Part shown: piece after piece, positions 8,420 through 16,341 of the stretch | How the letters are laid out: each line of letters opens with the position of its first letter | Numbering within the stretch: position 1 is the first letter of the stretch | Assembly (NCBI RefSeq): GCF_017744445.1 | Contig: NZ_JAGIBH010000169.1 | Coordinates: forward strand, 113,270 to 177,269 | Direction of reading: 5' to 3' | From: Caulobacter sp. | GTDB lineage: Bacteria > Pseudomonadota > Alphaproteobacteria > Caulobacterales > Caulobacteraceae | Length of the DNA: 64,000 nucleotides | Notes under the pieces: generated by a model | Seen by the model: only the letters and a program-made list of their open reading frames with translations | Database searches by the model: none | What the model was told of the DNA's origin: nothing | Made by a program: the position numbers and the translations under genes

Positions 8420-9037
8420 TTAACCTTCCCCCTTGCCGGCGAGGGTCGGCAGGTCCTCGCCCCAGCGCTTCACGGGCGTCCAGGAGAGGTCGAACAGGTC
8501 CAGCGCCCGGCCGACCGACTGGTCGACCATCTCGGCGATCGTCGTGGGCTTGGCGTAGAAGGCCGGCAGCGGCGGGGCGATCACCGCGCCCATCTCGGCC
8601 AGCTTGGTCAGGGTGCGCAGGTGGCCCAGGTGCAGCGGCGTCTCGCGCACCATCAGCACCAGGGTGCGGCGCTCCTTCAGCGTGACGTCAGCGGCCCGCG
8701 TCAGCAGCGAAGACGTTACGCCGGTGGCGATTTCGCTCATCGTCCGGACCGAACAGGGGGCGATGATCATGCCCAAGGTTTTGAACGAACCCGACGCGAT
8801 CGAGGCCCCGACATCGGCCGTGCGGTGCACGATGTCGGCCATGGCGTTGACCTCTGCGACGCTGAGATCTGCTTCCTGGGCGAGCGTCAGCGCCGCCGAT
8901 TTGGACACCACCAGATGGCTCTCGACCCCCAGTTCGCGCAGCGCATCCAGGGTTCTGAGGCCATAAACGACGCCCGAAGCGCCCGTGATCCCGACCACCA
9001 GCCTTTGGCGATCAACGGTCTTCGAAGCATCCGTCAT
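8420..9037 (-). CDS. ubiX: Flavin prenyltransferase UbiX
   Basis: Attaches dimethylallyl phosphate to FMN to give prenylated FMN, the cofactor of the UbiD decarboxylase in ubiquinone synthesis. The 205-residue protein has the flavin-binding GITGASG near residue 17, a conserved serine-rich FMN/phosphate segment (APCSVRTMSEIA) near 93-104 and the R/E segment VRETPLHLGHL near 130. It starts an operon with the TIGR02444 gene. UbiD itself is not in the window. Confidence 0.96.
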   Translation of the reverse strand: MTDASKTVDRQRLVVGITGASGVVYGLRTLDALRELGVESHLVVSKSAALTLAQEADLSVAEVNAMADIVHRTADVGASIASGSFKTLGMIIAPCSVRTMSEIATGVTSSLLTRAADVTLKERRTLVLMVRETPLHLGHLRTLTKLAEMGAVIAPPLPAFYAKPTTIAEMVDQSVGRALDLFDLSWTPVKRWGEDLPTLAGKGEG

Positions 9038-9167
9038 GGTGAATTTTCGTCCGTCTTGGGAGCAAACTGGGCCACGTCAAGCGGGGCCGCTTGCAATCAT
9101 ATGTGATCTGACAGCGCCGCGCAGCGGGTGTTCACTTTCTTCTCCAACAGCAATGGAGCCGAGAGCC

Positions 9168-9341
9168 ATGGCCATCGAATCCCGTATCCGCGAGCTTGGG
9201 TCCCGTCACGAGAACCTTGATCGCAAGATCCAGGAGGAGACCAATCGACCCGGTAGCGACGCAACGATGCTTATGGAGCTCAAGCGGCAGAAGCTTCGGC
9301 TGAAGGAGGAGATCGAGGGCCTTAGGGCGCGACTTCACTAG
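9168..9341 (+). CDS. Short DUF465 (YdcH-like) microprotein
   Basis: A 57-residue charged helical protein. I start at ATG 9168 (MAIESRIRELGSRHENLD); an in-frame ATG at 9153 would add five residues. The pattern SRHENLDRKIQEE then LKRQKLRLKEEI is that of DUF465. It is divergent from ubiX and is followed at once by a strong terminator, so it is probably a monocistronic transcript. Function unknown. Confidence 0.8.
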   Translation: MAIESRIRELGSRHENLDRKIQEETNRPGSDATMLMELKRQKLRLKEEIEGLRARLH

Positions 9342-9367
9342 CTGCTGAGACAGCAGCCGAAAAACAT

Positions 9368-9406
9368 GAGGCCCCGCTCCGGCAAGGAGCGGGGCCTCTG
9401 CTTTTT
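9368..9406 (+). terminator. Rho-independent terminator
   Basis: A 13-base-pair GC-rich stem (GAGGCCCCGCTCC with its complement at 9386-9398), a five-base loop and then a run of five T at 9402-9406. It ends the DUF465 transcript. Confidence 0.9.
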
Positions 9407-9423
9407 ATACCCCAATCCCGTCT

Positions 9424-9534
9424 CCCCGGCGAAAGCCGGGGCCCAGATGGAAAGGCGCTGGAGCGGGCTCCAGAAGCTCGGCGTTCATCCAATCAGCCCA
9501 AGCGGCTCGGGCTGGGCCCCGGCTTTCGCCGGGG
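9424..9534. repeat. Intergenic inverted repeat, family A copy 1
   Basis: Both ends carry CCCCGGCGAAAGCCGGGG or its near-complement, each end itself a hairpin, around a less conserved core of about 75 bases. It sits between the 3' ends of a DUF465 gene and trcR. Copies 2 and 3 are at 26936 and 59859, and all three lie between convergent genes. Confidence 0.9.
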
Positions 9535-9547
9535 AAACGGAACTTCC

Positions 9548-10261
9548 TTAGTCCTCGTCTTCCTCGTCCACATAGCCCGACGACTTGCCGAACACGTCCT
9601 CGGCCTTGATGTCGCCGCGGGGCGCGCGGAAGTCTTCTTCCTCTTCCTCGACCTCCGGCTCGAACTGGCCGCCTTCCGAGGCGGGGCGCAGGGTCGGGTC
9701 TTCCGGAACGATGCCGCGCTTGGCGTCGTCCTTGGCCTTCTTCTCGGCGGCCTTCTTGACCAGGCTGTCCAGCTCCAGCTGGCCGACCAGGCCCAGGGTC
9801 ACCGGGTCGACCGGCTTGATGTTGGCGGCATTCCAGTGCGTGCGGGCGCGAACCTGCTCGATCGTGGCCTTGGTGGTGCCCAGGATCTTCGAGATCTGGG
9901 CGTCGGTCACTTCGGGGTGGTGGCGCAGGAACCAGGCGATGGCGTCCGGGCGGTCCTGGCGACGCGAGACCGGCGTGTAGCGCGGGGCCTTCTTGGCCGG
10001 CTTCAGCAGCTCGGCGTGACGGCTCACCTGGGCCTTCATGCGGTAGTCCGGATTGCCCTGGGCCTTGTCCAGCTCTTCGCGGGTCAGCTGCCCATTGCCG
10101 ATCGGGTCGGCGCCGCGGATGTCGCGCGCCACTTCACCATCGGCGATGCCGCGCACTTCCAGCGGGTGCAGGCCGCAGAAATCGGCGATCTGCTCGAAGC
10201 TGAGCGAGGTGTTGTCCACCAACCAGACGGCGGTCGCCTTGGGCATCAGGATGTCGGACAT
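9548..10261 (-). CDS. trcR: Cell-cycle transcriptional regulator TrcR (DUF1013)
   Basis: A 237-residue DUF1013 protein. The C. crescentus member TrcR tracks with RNA polymerase and affects cell-cycle transcription and antibiotic tolerance. Two HTH-like segments are visible: residues 18-45 (LSFEQIADFCGLHPLEVRGI) and about 105-140 (VTDAQISKILGTTKATIEQV). The C-terminal third is very acidic (a run of eight Glu/Asp-rich positions near 203-210) and ends DEEDED, suggesting a flexible protein-binding tail. A hairpin lies 20 bases upstream of its start. Orthology rests on domain and lineage. Confidence 0.9.
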   Translation of the reverse strand: MSDILMPKATAVWLVDNTSLSFEQIADFCGLHPLEVRGIADGEVARDIRGADPIGNGQLTREELDKAQGNPDYRMKAQVSRHAELLKPAKKAPRYTPVSRRQDRPDAIAWFLRHHPEVTDAQISKILGTTKATIEQVRARTHWNAANIKPVDPVTLGLVGQLELDSLVKKAAEKKAKDDAKRGIVPEDPTLRPASEGGQFEPEVEEEEEDFRAPRGDIKAEDVFGKSSGYVDEEDED

Positions 10262-10281
10262 CGGTCCTCCAGAAATGACGG

Positions 10282-10303
10282 CGCCCGGCCTTTCGGCCGG
10301 GCG
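10282..10303 (-). terminator. GC hairpin between 10371 gene and trcR
   Basis: A nine-base-pair stem (CGCCCGGCC / GGCCGGGCG) with a four-base loop and no U tract on either strand. It could stop transcription from the upstream membrane-protein gene or form a structured 5' leader of trcR; its distance of about 20 bases from the trcR start favours a leader or partial attenuator. Confidence 0.5.
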
Positions 10304-10370
10304 GGATGTGGCAAAAGCTATAATCCCCTTCTCGCAAAAAGGGAACGGGGATCAAGTAGATCCCGAGATT

Positions 10371-10646
10371 TCAGGGCTCTCCATCAAGCCAGTTCGCCAC
10401 GACGTCACGAAGCCGAGGCACAAACGCGATCCATGCCGCAAGCGCCGGACCGCCCAGGATCCCGGCCGCCAGCGCCGCCTCCGCGGACCCACCGCTTCGC
10501 GCGACAACATAGAAACACACCGGGGCCAGCGCGGCTGTCCATGCCAGCCACCAGATCTTCTTGTCGTTCTGGACCAAGTTGACCATCCAGGCGCCCATCG
10601 CCGCGAGCGCGAAGAGCACGATGGCCAGTCCGTCATACCAGCGCAT
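10371..10646 (-). CDS. Small membrane protein, unknown function
   Basis: A 91-residue protein with three hydrophobic stretches (residues about 6-24, 31-48 and 57-77) separated by short polar loops. I do not recognise a family. It follows the quinone oxidoreductase gene by five bases on the same strand, so the two are probably co-transcribed. trcR lies further downstream on the same strand after a 109-base gap with a hairpin. Confidence 0.7.
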   Translation of the reverse strand: MRWYDGLAIVLFALAAMGAWMVNLVQNDKKIWWLAWTAALAPVCFYVVARSGGSAEAALAAGILGGPALAAWIAFVPRLRDVVANWLDGEP

Positions 10647-10651
10647 GATCG

Positions 10652-11635
10652 CTAGACCGTCAGCACCACCTTGCCCACGTGTTCCCCGGCCTCGAGGTGC
10701 GCATGCGCCTTGGCCGCGTCGGTCAGCGGGAAGGTCTCGTCGACGATCGGCTTCAGCTTGCCCGCCGCCACCCAGGGCCAGGCGACGCGCTCGACCTCGG
10801 CGGCCAGGCGGGCCTTTTCGTCGGCCGAGCGGGGGCGCAGGGTCGAGCCGGTGATGACGGCGCGCTTCTGCATGATCTTCATGACCGGGACTTCCAGCAC
10901 CGCCCCGCCAAGGCTGGCGATGTAGACGATGCGGCCGCCAACGTTCAGCGCATCGAGGTTCTTCTCGAAGTAGCTGGCCCCGACCATGTCGAGCACGACA
11001 TCGGCGCCGCCGGCGGCCTTCACCACCTCGGCGAAGTCCTCGGTCTTCGTATCGACGGCGATGTCGGCGCCCAGCGCCAGGGCCTTGGCCTTCTTGTCGG
11101 GGCCACGGCCCGTGGCGATGACCTTGGCGCCCGCCGCCTTGGCCATGGCGATCGCCGTTGTTCCGATTCCGGACGTTCCACCATGAACGAGCAGCGTCTC
11201 GCCGGCCTTCAGGGCGCCATGCTCGAACACGTTGGCGAAGATGGTGAAGACTGTCTCGGGCAGGGCCGAGGCGTGGATCAGGTCCAGATCGCCCGGGATC
11301 GGCAGGGCGTGGCGAGCGTCGACCACGACATAGTCCGCATAACCCCCGCCGCCGACCAGGGCGCAGACCTTGTCGCCGACGTTCCAGCGCCCCGCCGCGA
11401 CCACCACTTCACCCGCCACTTCCAGGCCCAGGGTCGCCGGCGCGCCGGGCGGCGGCGGGTAGAAACCCATGCGTTGCAGCAGATCAGGACGGTTCACGCC
11501 GGCGGCGGCGACCTTGATCAGGATCTCGCCCGGTCCCGGCGCGGGACGCTCTAGCTGGACGGGGTGAAGGGCTTCGGCCGGGCCTTTTCCACCCTCGATC
11601 GCGATCGCCGTCATCGTCTGCGTCATGGACCTCAA
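10652..11635 (-). CDS. NAD(P)H:quinone oxidoreductase, PIG3/zinc-type alcohol dehydrogenase family
   Basis: A medium-chain dehydrogenase/reductase of 327 residues resembling TP53I3 (PIG3)-type quinone oxidoreductases. The GroES-like half contains GVNRPDLLQRMGFYPPPPG, typical of this subgroup. The Rossmann motif HGGTSGIGTTAIAMAKA lies near residue 145 and there is no structural zinc cysteine cluster. It reduces quinones with NADPH in related proteins. An alternative start is the second Met three codons in. The small membrane protein gene follows. Confidence 0.9.
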   Translation of the reverse strand: MRSMTQTMTAIAIEGGKGPAEALHPVQLERPAPGPGEILIKVAAAGVNRPDLLQRMGFYPPPPGAPATLGLEVAGEVVVAAGRWNVGDKVCALVGGGGYADYVVVDARHALPIPGDLDLIHASALPETVFTIFANVFEHGALKAGETLLVHGGTSGIGTTAIAMAKAAGAKVIATGRGPDKKAKALALGADIAVDTKTEDFAEVVKAAGGADVVLDMVGASYFEKNLDALNVGGRIVYIASLGGAVLEVPVMKIMQKRAVITGSTLRPRSADEKARLAAEVERVAWPWVAAGKLKPIVDETFPLTDAAKAHAHLEAGEHVGKVVLTV

Positions 11636-11702
11636 ACCTCGTGAAGCTTGCCTTGGGACGTAGGTAGGCGTCAGATATCGCCCGGAAAAGGGAGAAAAGC
11701 CG

Positions 11703-11909
11703 ATGTTCGAAGAGCCTGCGGAAGCCCGCGCCTTCAGCGGACGCGCTTTGAACGAGACGACCCACGAGGACCTGGAGGTCTATGGCGTCGCGGAACTGGA
11801 GGAGCGGATCGAGGCCCTGCAGGCCGAAATCGAACGCACGAAAGCCCAGCTGAGCAAGAAAAAGGCGGGTCGCGACGCGGCGAATGCGCTGTTTGGTCGC
11901 CTGGACTAA
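11703..11909 (+). CDS. DUF1192 family protein
   Basis: A 68-residue protein with an N-terminal acidic part and a C-terminal coiled-coil helix (YGVAELEERIEALQAEIERTK split by regular hydrophobics), matching DUF1192. Such proteins commonly lie near DUF1465/RcdA genes, as here (rcdA begins 198 bases downstream). The role is unknown. Confidence 0.82.
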   Translation: MFEEPAEARAFSGRALNETTHEDLEVYGVAELEERIEALQAEIERTKAQLSKKKAGRDAANALFGRLD

Positions 11910-12035
11910 AAGCTCTTTTAAGGTTTCGGTGAGGTTACTGGCGTCTTAAGCGTTCATCCGCTTTCGGACGCAACTCAACAGTAAGAGTGTCGTCGGTTCG
12001 AAAGGGGGCGGGTCGCGAAACGGGACGGTTGGTCT

Positions 12036-12051
12036 TGGCACGGGCGTTGCA
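12036..12051 (+). promoter_or_regulatory. Sigma-54 (-24/-12) promoter element upstream of rcdA
   Basis: TGGCACG at 12036-12042, four bases, then TTGCA at 12047-12051: a full match to the -24/-12 consensus, including the GG and GC pairs at the right spacing. Transcription would start near 12063, about 45 bases before the rcdA ATG. The activator TacA, a sigma-54-dependent regulator, is encoded at 31400 in the same window. Confidence 0.7.
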
Positions 12052-12107
12052 GCTCCGTCGCAAAGGCGAGACGTCCTCGCGGCCTTTCGAAGGGGCATTG
12101 AGTAGCT

Positions 12108-12617
12108 ATGACCGAAGTGAACGCGTTCGCGGACACGCCTTGGCGCGCCGGAGTGATCCAGGACTTCGCGCGATCGGAACTGTTCGACCGCACGTTCGAG
12201 GAAGGCATGCAGCTGGTCGAAGAGACCGCCGCCTATCTCGATGGCGCTGGCCGGCATGACAGCAAGATCCTCTCGCGCAACGCCGCCTTGGGCTACGCCA
12301 CCGAGAGCATGCGCCTGACCACCCGCCTGATGCAGGTGGCCTCGTGGTTGCTGGTGCAGCGCGCCGTGCGCGAGGGCGAGATGCCGCCGGAAGCCGCTTG
12401 CGCGGAATCCTACCGCCTGGGCGAGGAAGCCACGGGCGAGCCGGCGGCCATCGAGGAACTGCCCTTCGGTCTGACCCACCTGCTGACTCGCAGCGAGCGC
12501 CTTTACGAGCGCGTCCGCCATCTGGATCGCCGCATGTACGTGGAATCGCCAAACGAAGAGGCCCCGCGTCCCGTTCAGGCCCACTTCGACCGCCTCACGG
12601 CCGCCTTCGGGGGCTGA
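12108..12617 (+). CDS. rcdA: RcdA, ClpXP protease adaptor (DUF1465)
   Basis: A 169-residue, mostly helical DUF1465 protein. In C. crescentus RcdA works with CpdR and PopA to bring substrates, including CtrA and TacA, to the ClpXP protease at the cell pole. The conserved core (SRNAALGYATESMRLTTRLMQ, about residues 54-74, and ERLYERVRHLDRRMY near 131) is typical. A flexible C-terminal tail follows (residues about 148-169). The gene has its own upstream region with a perfect -24/-12 element at 12036-12051. A family D repeat follows it. Confidence 0.9.
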   Translation: MTEVNAFADTPWRAGVIQDFARSELFDRTFEEGMQLVEETAAYLDGAGRHDSKILSRNAALGYATESMRLTTRLMQVASWLLVQRAVREGEMPPEAACAESYRLGEEATGEPAAIEELPFGLTHLLTRSERLYERVRHLDRRMYVESPNEEAPRPVQAHFDRLTAAFGG

Positions 12618-12641
12618 GTTACAGCCCTCTCGTTACAAAAC

Positions 12642-12788
12642 ATCGCCTTCCTGGGCCTTGTGCCCAGGACCCATCGTTCAGCCGGCTTTGATCTGAACGG
12701 AGCGCGCCCACGCTGCGGCGCACTGAAATCCAACGTCGAGCCCAGCCGCGCCATGGGTCCTCGCCACAAGGGCGAGGAAGGCAATGGA
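12642..12788. repeat. Intergenic inverted repeat, family D
   Basis: Two long arms of about 35 bases face each other (12642-12676 and 12754-12788). Each contains a CTTCC...CTTGTG...AGGACCCAT pattern that is itself a short hairpin. It fills the gap between the convergent rcdA and COQ9 genes. No second copy was seen in the window. Confidence 0.8.
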
Positions 12789-12805
12789 GTGAATTCTGAG
12801 GGCGG

Positions 12806-13474
12806 TTACTTCCCGTACCGCATCCGCGCCAGCGCGGCGACGACCTCGCTGGCCAGGTCCATGGGTTTCAGGCCCGCCTTCCACTTCTCGAACGCCATGA
12901 CGTTGTCGATGCGAGCGTCCAGGTGCGTCAGGGCCGAGGCGCGGCCCGAGGCCAGGTCGACCGCCAGGGTCGAGATCAGGATCCCCGACAGGATCGCCCG
13001 CTTGGAATAGTGGTTCTCGTCGGTGGCCGTATCCCCAGCCCAGCGCCAGATCATGTCCGCCGATTCCCAGGTCAGCCGCAGGGCCAGCGCCAGGTTGGTC
13101 GGAAAGGCCAGGAAGGCGGCCAGCGGACGCATGACGTCGGCATGTTCCTGAGCCGCGTCGAGGCGGGCGACCACGCCTTCACGGATTCGCTGACGAATCT
13201 TCAGGGCCGAGACATCGAACGCTTTCAGACGCCCAAGCGCCGCCGCGTCATGGCGTCGCGAGAGCAAGGCGGCCAGGTCGCGCGGGCCTTCGGGCAGCAA
13301 GAGCTGGCCCTCGGCGTCGCTGAATCCCGCCGCCGCAAGGGCTCGCGAGACGAGCCCTGCGTTCCAGCCGGCCTTTGGCGCCAGGCGTACGGCCTCATCC
13401 AGCACGCGCTGTTCGGCGTCGTCGGCCCAGGTCCGGCCGGAAGCTTGACGGGTGGAGTCGGCGGTTTGGTTCAT
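12806..13474 (-). CDS. COQ9 family protein (ubiquinone biosynthesis)
   Basis: A 222-residue COQ9-like protein. COQ9 has a TetR-like fold and binds isoprenoid lipids to support COQ7 in ubiquinone synthesis. Family-typical segments are WNAGLVSRALAAAGFS near residue 37 and LALRLTWESADMIWRWAGD near 132, the latter being the conserved lipid-binding helix with its Trp and Asp residues. Another quinone gene, ubiX, lies 4 kb away. The gene is divergent from rpsU. Confidence 0.88.
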   Translation of the reverse strand: MNQTADSTRQASGRTWADDAEQRVLDEAVRLAPKAGWNAGLVSRALAAAGFSDAEGQLLLPEGPRDLAALLSRRHDAAALGRLKAFDVSALKIRQRIREGVVARLDAAQEHADVMRPLAAFLAFPTNLALALRLTWESADMIWRWAGDTATDENHYSKRAILSGILISTLAVDLASGRASALTHLDARIDNVMAFEKWKAGLKPMDLASEVVAALARMRYGK

Positions 13475-13655
13475 AAATCCGAGTCTACACCGGTGTTTAG
13501 GCCGCGTCGCGCATGGACAGAGGCCGTCTGCTCTGCTATCAGCCCCGCCTCATCGCCTGGGAGCACCCCTTCCAGGTTACCCGGTTTTGTTCGCCCGCCC
13601 GGCCCCTCAAGAGGGACTTGGGAAATTGGTCGGGCTGTCGAATGGAGAGATACCC

Positions 13656-13889
13656 CTGGTCCAGATTTTCGTCCGCGACAACAACGTCGATCAGGCGCTG
13701 AAGGCCCTGAAGAAGAAGATGCAACGCGAAGGCTCGTTCCGCGAAATGAAGCGGCACGTGCACTATGAGAAGCCGTCGGAAAAGCGCGCTCGCCAAAAGG
13801 CTGAAGCCGTCCGTCGCGCTCGCAAGCTGGCCCGCAAGCGCGCTCAGCGCGAAGGCCTGCTGCCGATGCCGAAGAAGCCGAGCCGGTAA
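13656..13889 (+). CDS. rpsU: 30S ribosomal protein S21, apparent CTG start
   Basis: Small-subunit protein S21, 77 residues, starting (M)VQIFVRDNNVDQALKALKK and ending in a basic tail, as in other alphaproteobacteria. The codon where homologs have Met is CTG at 13656, with GGAGAG six bases upstream. There is no in-frame ATG or GTG near it; the closest alternative is TTG at 13626, which would add ten residues outside the family alignment and has no better ribosome site. A non-canonical start could keep expression low or respond to initiation factors. A terminator follows at 13917. Confidence 0.93.
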   Translation: MVQIFVRDNNVDQALKALKKKMQREGSFREMKRHVHYEKPSEKRARQKAEAVRRARKLARKRAQREGLLPMPKKPSR

Positions 13890-13916
13890 GACCCGCTCTT
13901 CTTCGCTGAAGATTTC

Positions 13917-13946
13917 GAAAGCCGCGCGGCGATCCGCGCGGCTTTC
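13917..13946 (+). terminator. Terminator hairpin after rpsU
   Basis: A perfect 13-base-pair stem (GAAAGCCGCGCGG and its complement) with a CGAT loop, followed by GTCGTTTCT. It can also act for the convergent ABC operon whose last gene ends at 13961. Confidence 0.85.
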
Positions 13947-13960
13947 GTCGTTTCTGGGCC

Positions 13961-15391
13961 CTAGCCCGCCTGCTTCCTGACGATCAGGCCGATCAAGGTC
14001 TTCAAGTCGATCTTGCCCGTCGCCAGCGCGCCGACGTGGAAAGCCCGCGTCGAGAAGGCGATGATGCCGACGACCGTCACGGCCATCAGCGCCGTGGTGC
14101 CGATCACCTGGACCAGCGGCGGATCGCTGGCGATGCGCACCGGCATCAGGAACGGCGTGAACGGCGGGATCCACGACAGGGCGTTGAGAATCGGCGCCTC
14201 GGGCGAGCGGATCGCCTGGCCCATGAAGACCACCGGGATGGTCATCACCATCATGATCGGCCCCAGCAGGGTCTGGGCGTCGCGCTGGCTTTCGCAGAAG
14301 GCCCCGACGCCGGCGAACAGCGCCGCGTACATCAGGTAGCCTCCGACCAGATAGGCGCCGAAATAGAACAGCAGGCCCTTGCCCAGCAGCACGGCCACCA
14401 GGTCACCGGCCAGGCCGGGCGCGAAGTTCAGCAGGGCCAGCCAGCCGCCCATGGCCCAGACGCTCAAGACCGTCAGGGTCAGGCCCGCCACGCCCAGGAT
14501 CTTGCCGCCCATGATCTCGGGCACCGAGGCCGAGGACAGCAGCACCTCCAGGATCTTGGACGACTTCTCCTCGATCACGCTGTTCAGAAGGATGCTGGCG
14601 CCGGTCAGGATCATCGACCACAGCAGCATGCCGGCCGCGAAGCCGACGATGGTGGGCAGGCGGTCGCGCAGACTGACCTTCTCGCCCGAGGCGGCCTTGG
14701 GCGACAGGCTGTTGAAGGCGGGCTTGAGGTCGTCGGCGGCCTTCAGGGTCTGGGCCGAGACGCCGGCGCGGGCCAGGGCGCGTTCGCGCATGATCTCACC
14801 AACGGCGGTCTTCAGATCGTTCTCCAGCACCGGGGCGGCCAGGTTGCGGCTCCACAGGTCCATGACGATGGCGTCGTCGCGGCCGCTGAGGATCAGTACG
14901 GAATCGAGCCGCTTCTCGCCCACCTCTCGACGCGCGATCAGGCCAGCCGCGCGCGGGTCGGCCGCCTCCTGAGCCTGGACAGGCGGCGGCAGGACGATGA
15001 CCTTGGCGCGGGGCGGCTTGTAGCGGGCGGCGGCCGAAGGATTGTAGCGCGCCAGGACCTCGCGGCCGGCGGCGTCTCCACCCTGCGCCTGGGCCTTACG
15101 GACCTCTTCCTGCGCCTTGGGGCCGCCCGCCGACAGGGCCGCCGCGCGCAGGGCCCGGGCCGCATCACGGTTCTGGTTCTGGACGATGGCCTTGGCCAGG
15201 GCGGGGCCCATGGTCTGGCCGGTCAGATCGACAATGGCCAGGCGCTCGGGCTTGGCCGACTTCATCATCATCATCGGCGCCAGGGCGGTGATCCCGATCA
15301 CCAGCGGCAGGGCCACGATCGACAGCCAGAAGCCGACGGTGCGGACATAGGCCAGGTATTCCCGGCGAGCGATCTTCAAGAGACGGCTCAT
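13961..15391 (-). CDS. ABC-2 type permease, NatB-like
   Basis: Membrane subunit of an ABC exporter, 476 residues. One helix (residues 20-42) is followed by an extracytoplasmic domain of about 200 residues and then about five helices from residue 235 to 465, the NatB/YhaP layout. The conserved stretch VIEEKSSKILEVLLSS before the third helix is typical of this family, whose founding member exports sodium. Its ATG overlaps the ATPase stop by four bases (ATGA). Confidence 0.9.
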   Translation of the reverse strand: MSRLLKIARREYLAYVRTVGFWLSIVALPLVIGITALAPMMMMKSAKPERLAIVDLTGQTMGPALAKAIVQNQNRDAARALRAAALSAGGPKAQEEVRKAQAQGGDAAGREVLARYNPSAAARYKPPRAKVIVLPPPVQAQEAADPRAAGLIARREVGEKRLDSVLILSGRDDAIVMDLWSRNLAAPVLENDLKTAVGEIMRERALARAGVSAQTLKAADDLKPAFNSLSPKAASGEKVSLRDRLPTIVGFAAGMLLWSMILTGASILLNSVIEEKSSKILEVLLSSASVPEIMGGKILGVAGLTLTVLSVWAMGGWLALLNFAPGLAGDLVAVLLGKGLLFYFGAYLVGGYLMYAALFAGVGAFCESQRDAQTLLGPIMMVMTIPVVFMGQAIRSPEAPILNALSWIPPFTPFLMPVRIASDPPLVQVIGTTALMAVTVVGIIAFSTRAFHVGALATGKIDLKTLIGLIVRKQAG

Positions 15392-16305
15392 GCCTGGCCT
15401 CCCGTCAGGACGATGAAGGCGTCATGCAGGCTGGGTTCCTTGAGCTCGAACCTTCGCAAGGAAAGATCACGGGCGAAGGCGGCCTTCAGGGCGTCATGGC
15501 CGCCGCTCGTCTCCGACAGCACGGCGACGTGCCGCCAGCCGCCGTCGGGCAGCGCCTCGGAGGTCACCGCGCCCAAGCCCGGCAGCGCCATGACCTGCTC
15601 GGCCGAAAGATCGCCCTCCAGCACCAGCGCCCGAGGCGCGGCGCAGCGGGCCGTGGCGACATCGCCGTCGAACACCTTCCGGCCGCGCGCCATCAGCACG
15701 ACCTTGTCGCACAGCCGCTCGGCGTGCTGCATCACGTGGGTCGAGAACAACACCGTCGCCCCGCGCGCGGCGATCTCGCGGATCATCGCCTCCAAGGCCT
15801 GCTGGTTGACCGGATCCAGGCCCGAGAATGGCTCGTCCAGCACCACCAGTTCCGGCTCGTGCGCCAGGGCCGAGATCAGCTGGACCTTCTGGGCCATGCC
15901 CTTGGACAGCTCCTTGATCGGCTTCTTCATGGCGTAGCCCAGGCCTTGCGCCTCCAGCATCGCCTTGGCCCGCTTGCGCCCCTCGACCTCCGGCACGCCC
16001 TTCAGCCCCGCGAAGAAGGCGATGGCGTCGATCGGGGTCATGCGTTTGTAGAGGCCGCGCTCCTCGGGCAGGAAGCCGATCCGCGAGCGAACGCTCGTGG
16101 CGTCGTTCTCGCCCAGCACCGTAATCTTGCCCGCGCTAGCCGGCAGCAGGCCCAGGATCATGCGGATGGTCGAGGTCTTGCCCGCGCCGTTGGGGCCTAG
16201 GAAGCCGGTGATCCGGCCGGCGGGGACCTCGAAACTGACGTCCCGCACGGCGTGGAACTCGTCATAGGTCTTGCTGACGCCCTCCAGGGTGACCGCGTTG
16301 ACCAT
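15388..16305 (-). CDS. ABC transporter ATP-binding protein, NatA-like
   Basis: ATPase partner of the NatB-like permease, 305 residues. It has Walker A (GPNGAGKTS), signature LSKGMAQKVQL, Walker B (LVVLDEPFSGLDP) and the switch histidine in STHVMQHAE. The C-terminal extension after residue 225 is as in NatA-type proteins. The pair overlaps by four bases. Substrate unknown; sodium or antibiotic efflux are possibilities from the family. Confidence 0.93.
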   Translation of the reverse strand: MVNAVTLEGVSKTYDEFHAVRDVSFEVPAGRITGFLGPNGAGKTSTIRMILGLLPASAGKITVLGENDATSVRSRIGFLPEERGLYKRMTPIDAIAFFAGLKGVPEVEGRKRAKAMLEAQGLGYAMKKPIKELSKGMAQKVQLISALAHEPELVVLDEPFSGLDPVNQQALEAMIREIAARGATVLFSTHVMQHAERLCDKVVLMARGRKVFDGDVATARCAAPRALVLEGDLSAEQVMALPGLGAVTSEALPDGGWRHVAVLSETSGGHDALKAAFARDLSLRRFELKEPSLHDAFIVLTGGQA

Positions 16306-16341
16306 TGGACGACCTCCGAATCGGACCTCTCGAAAGTTGTA

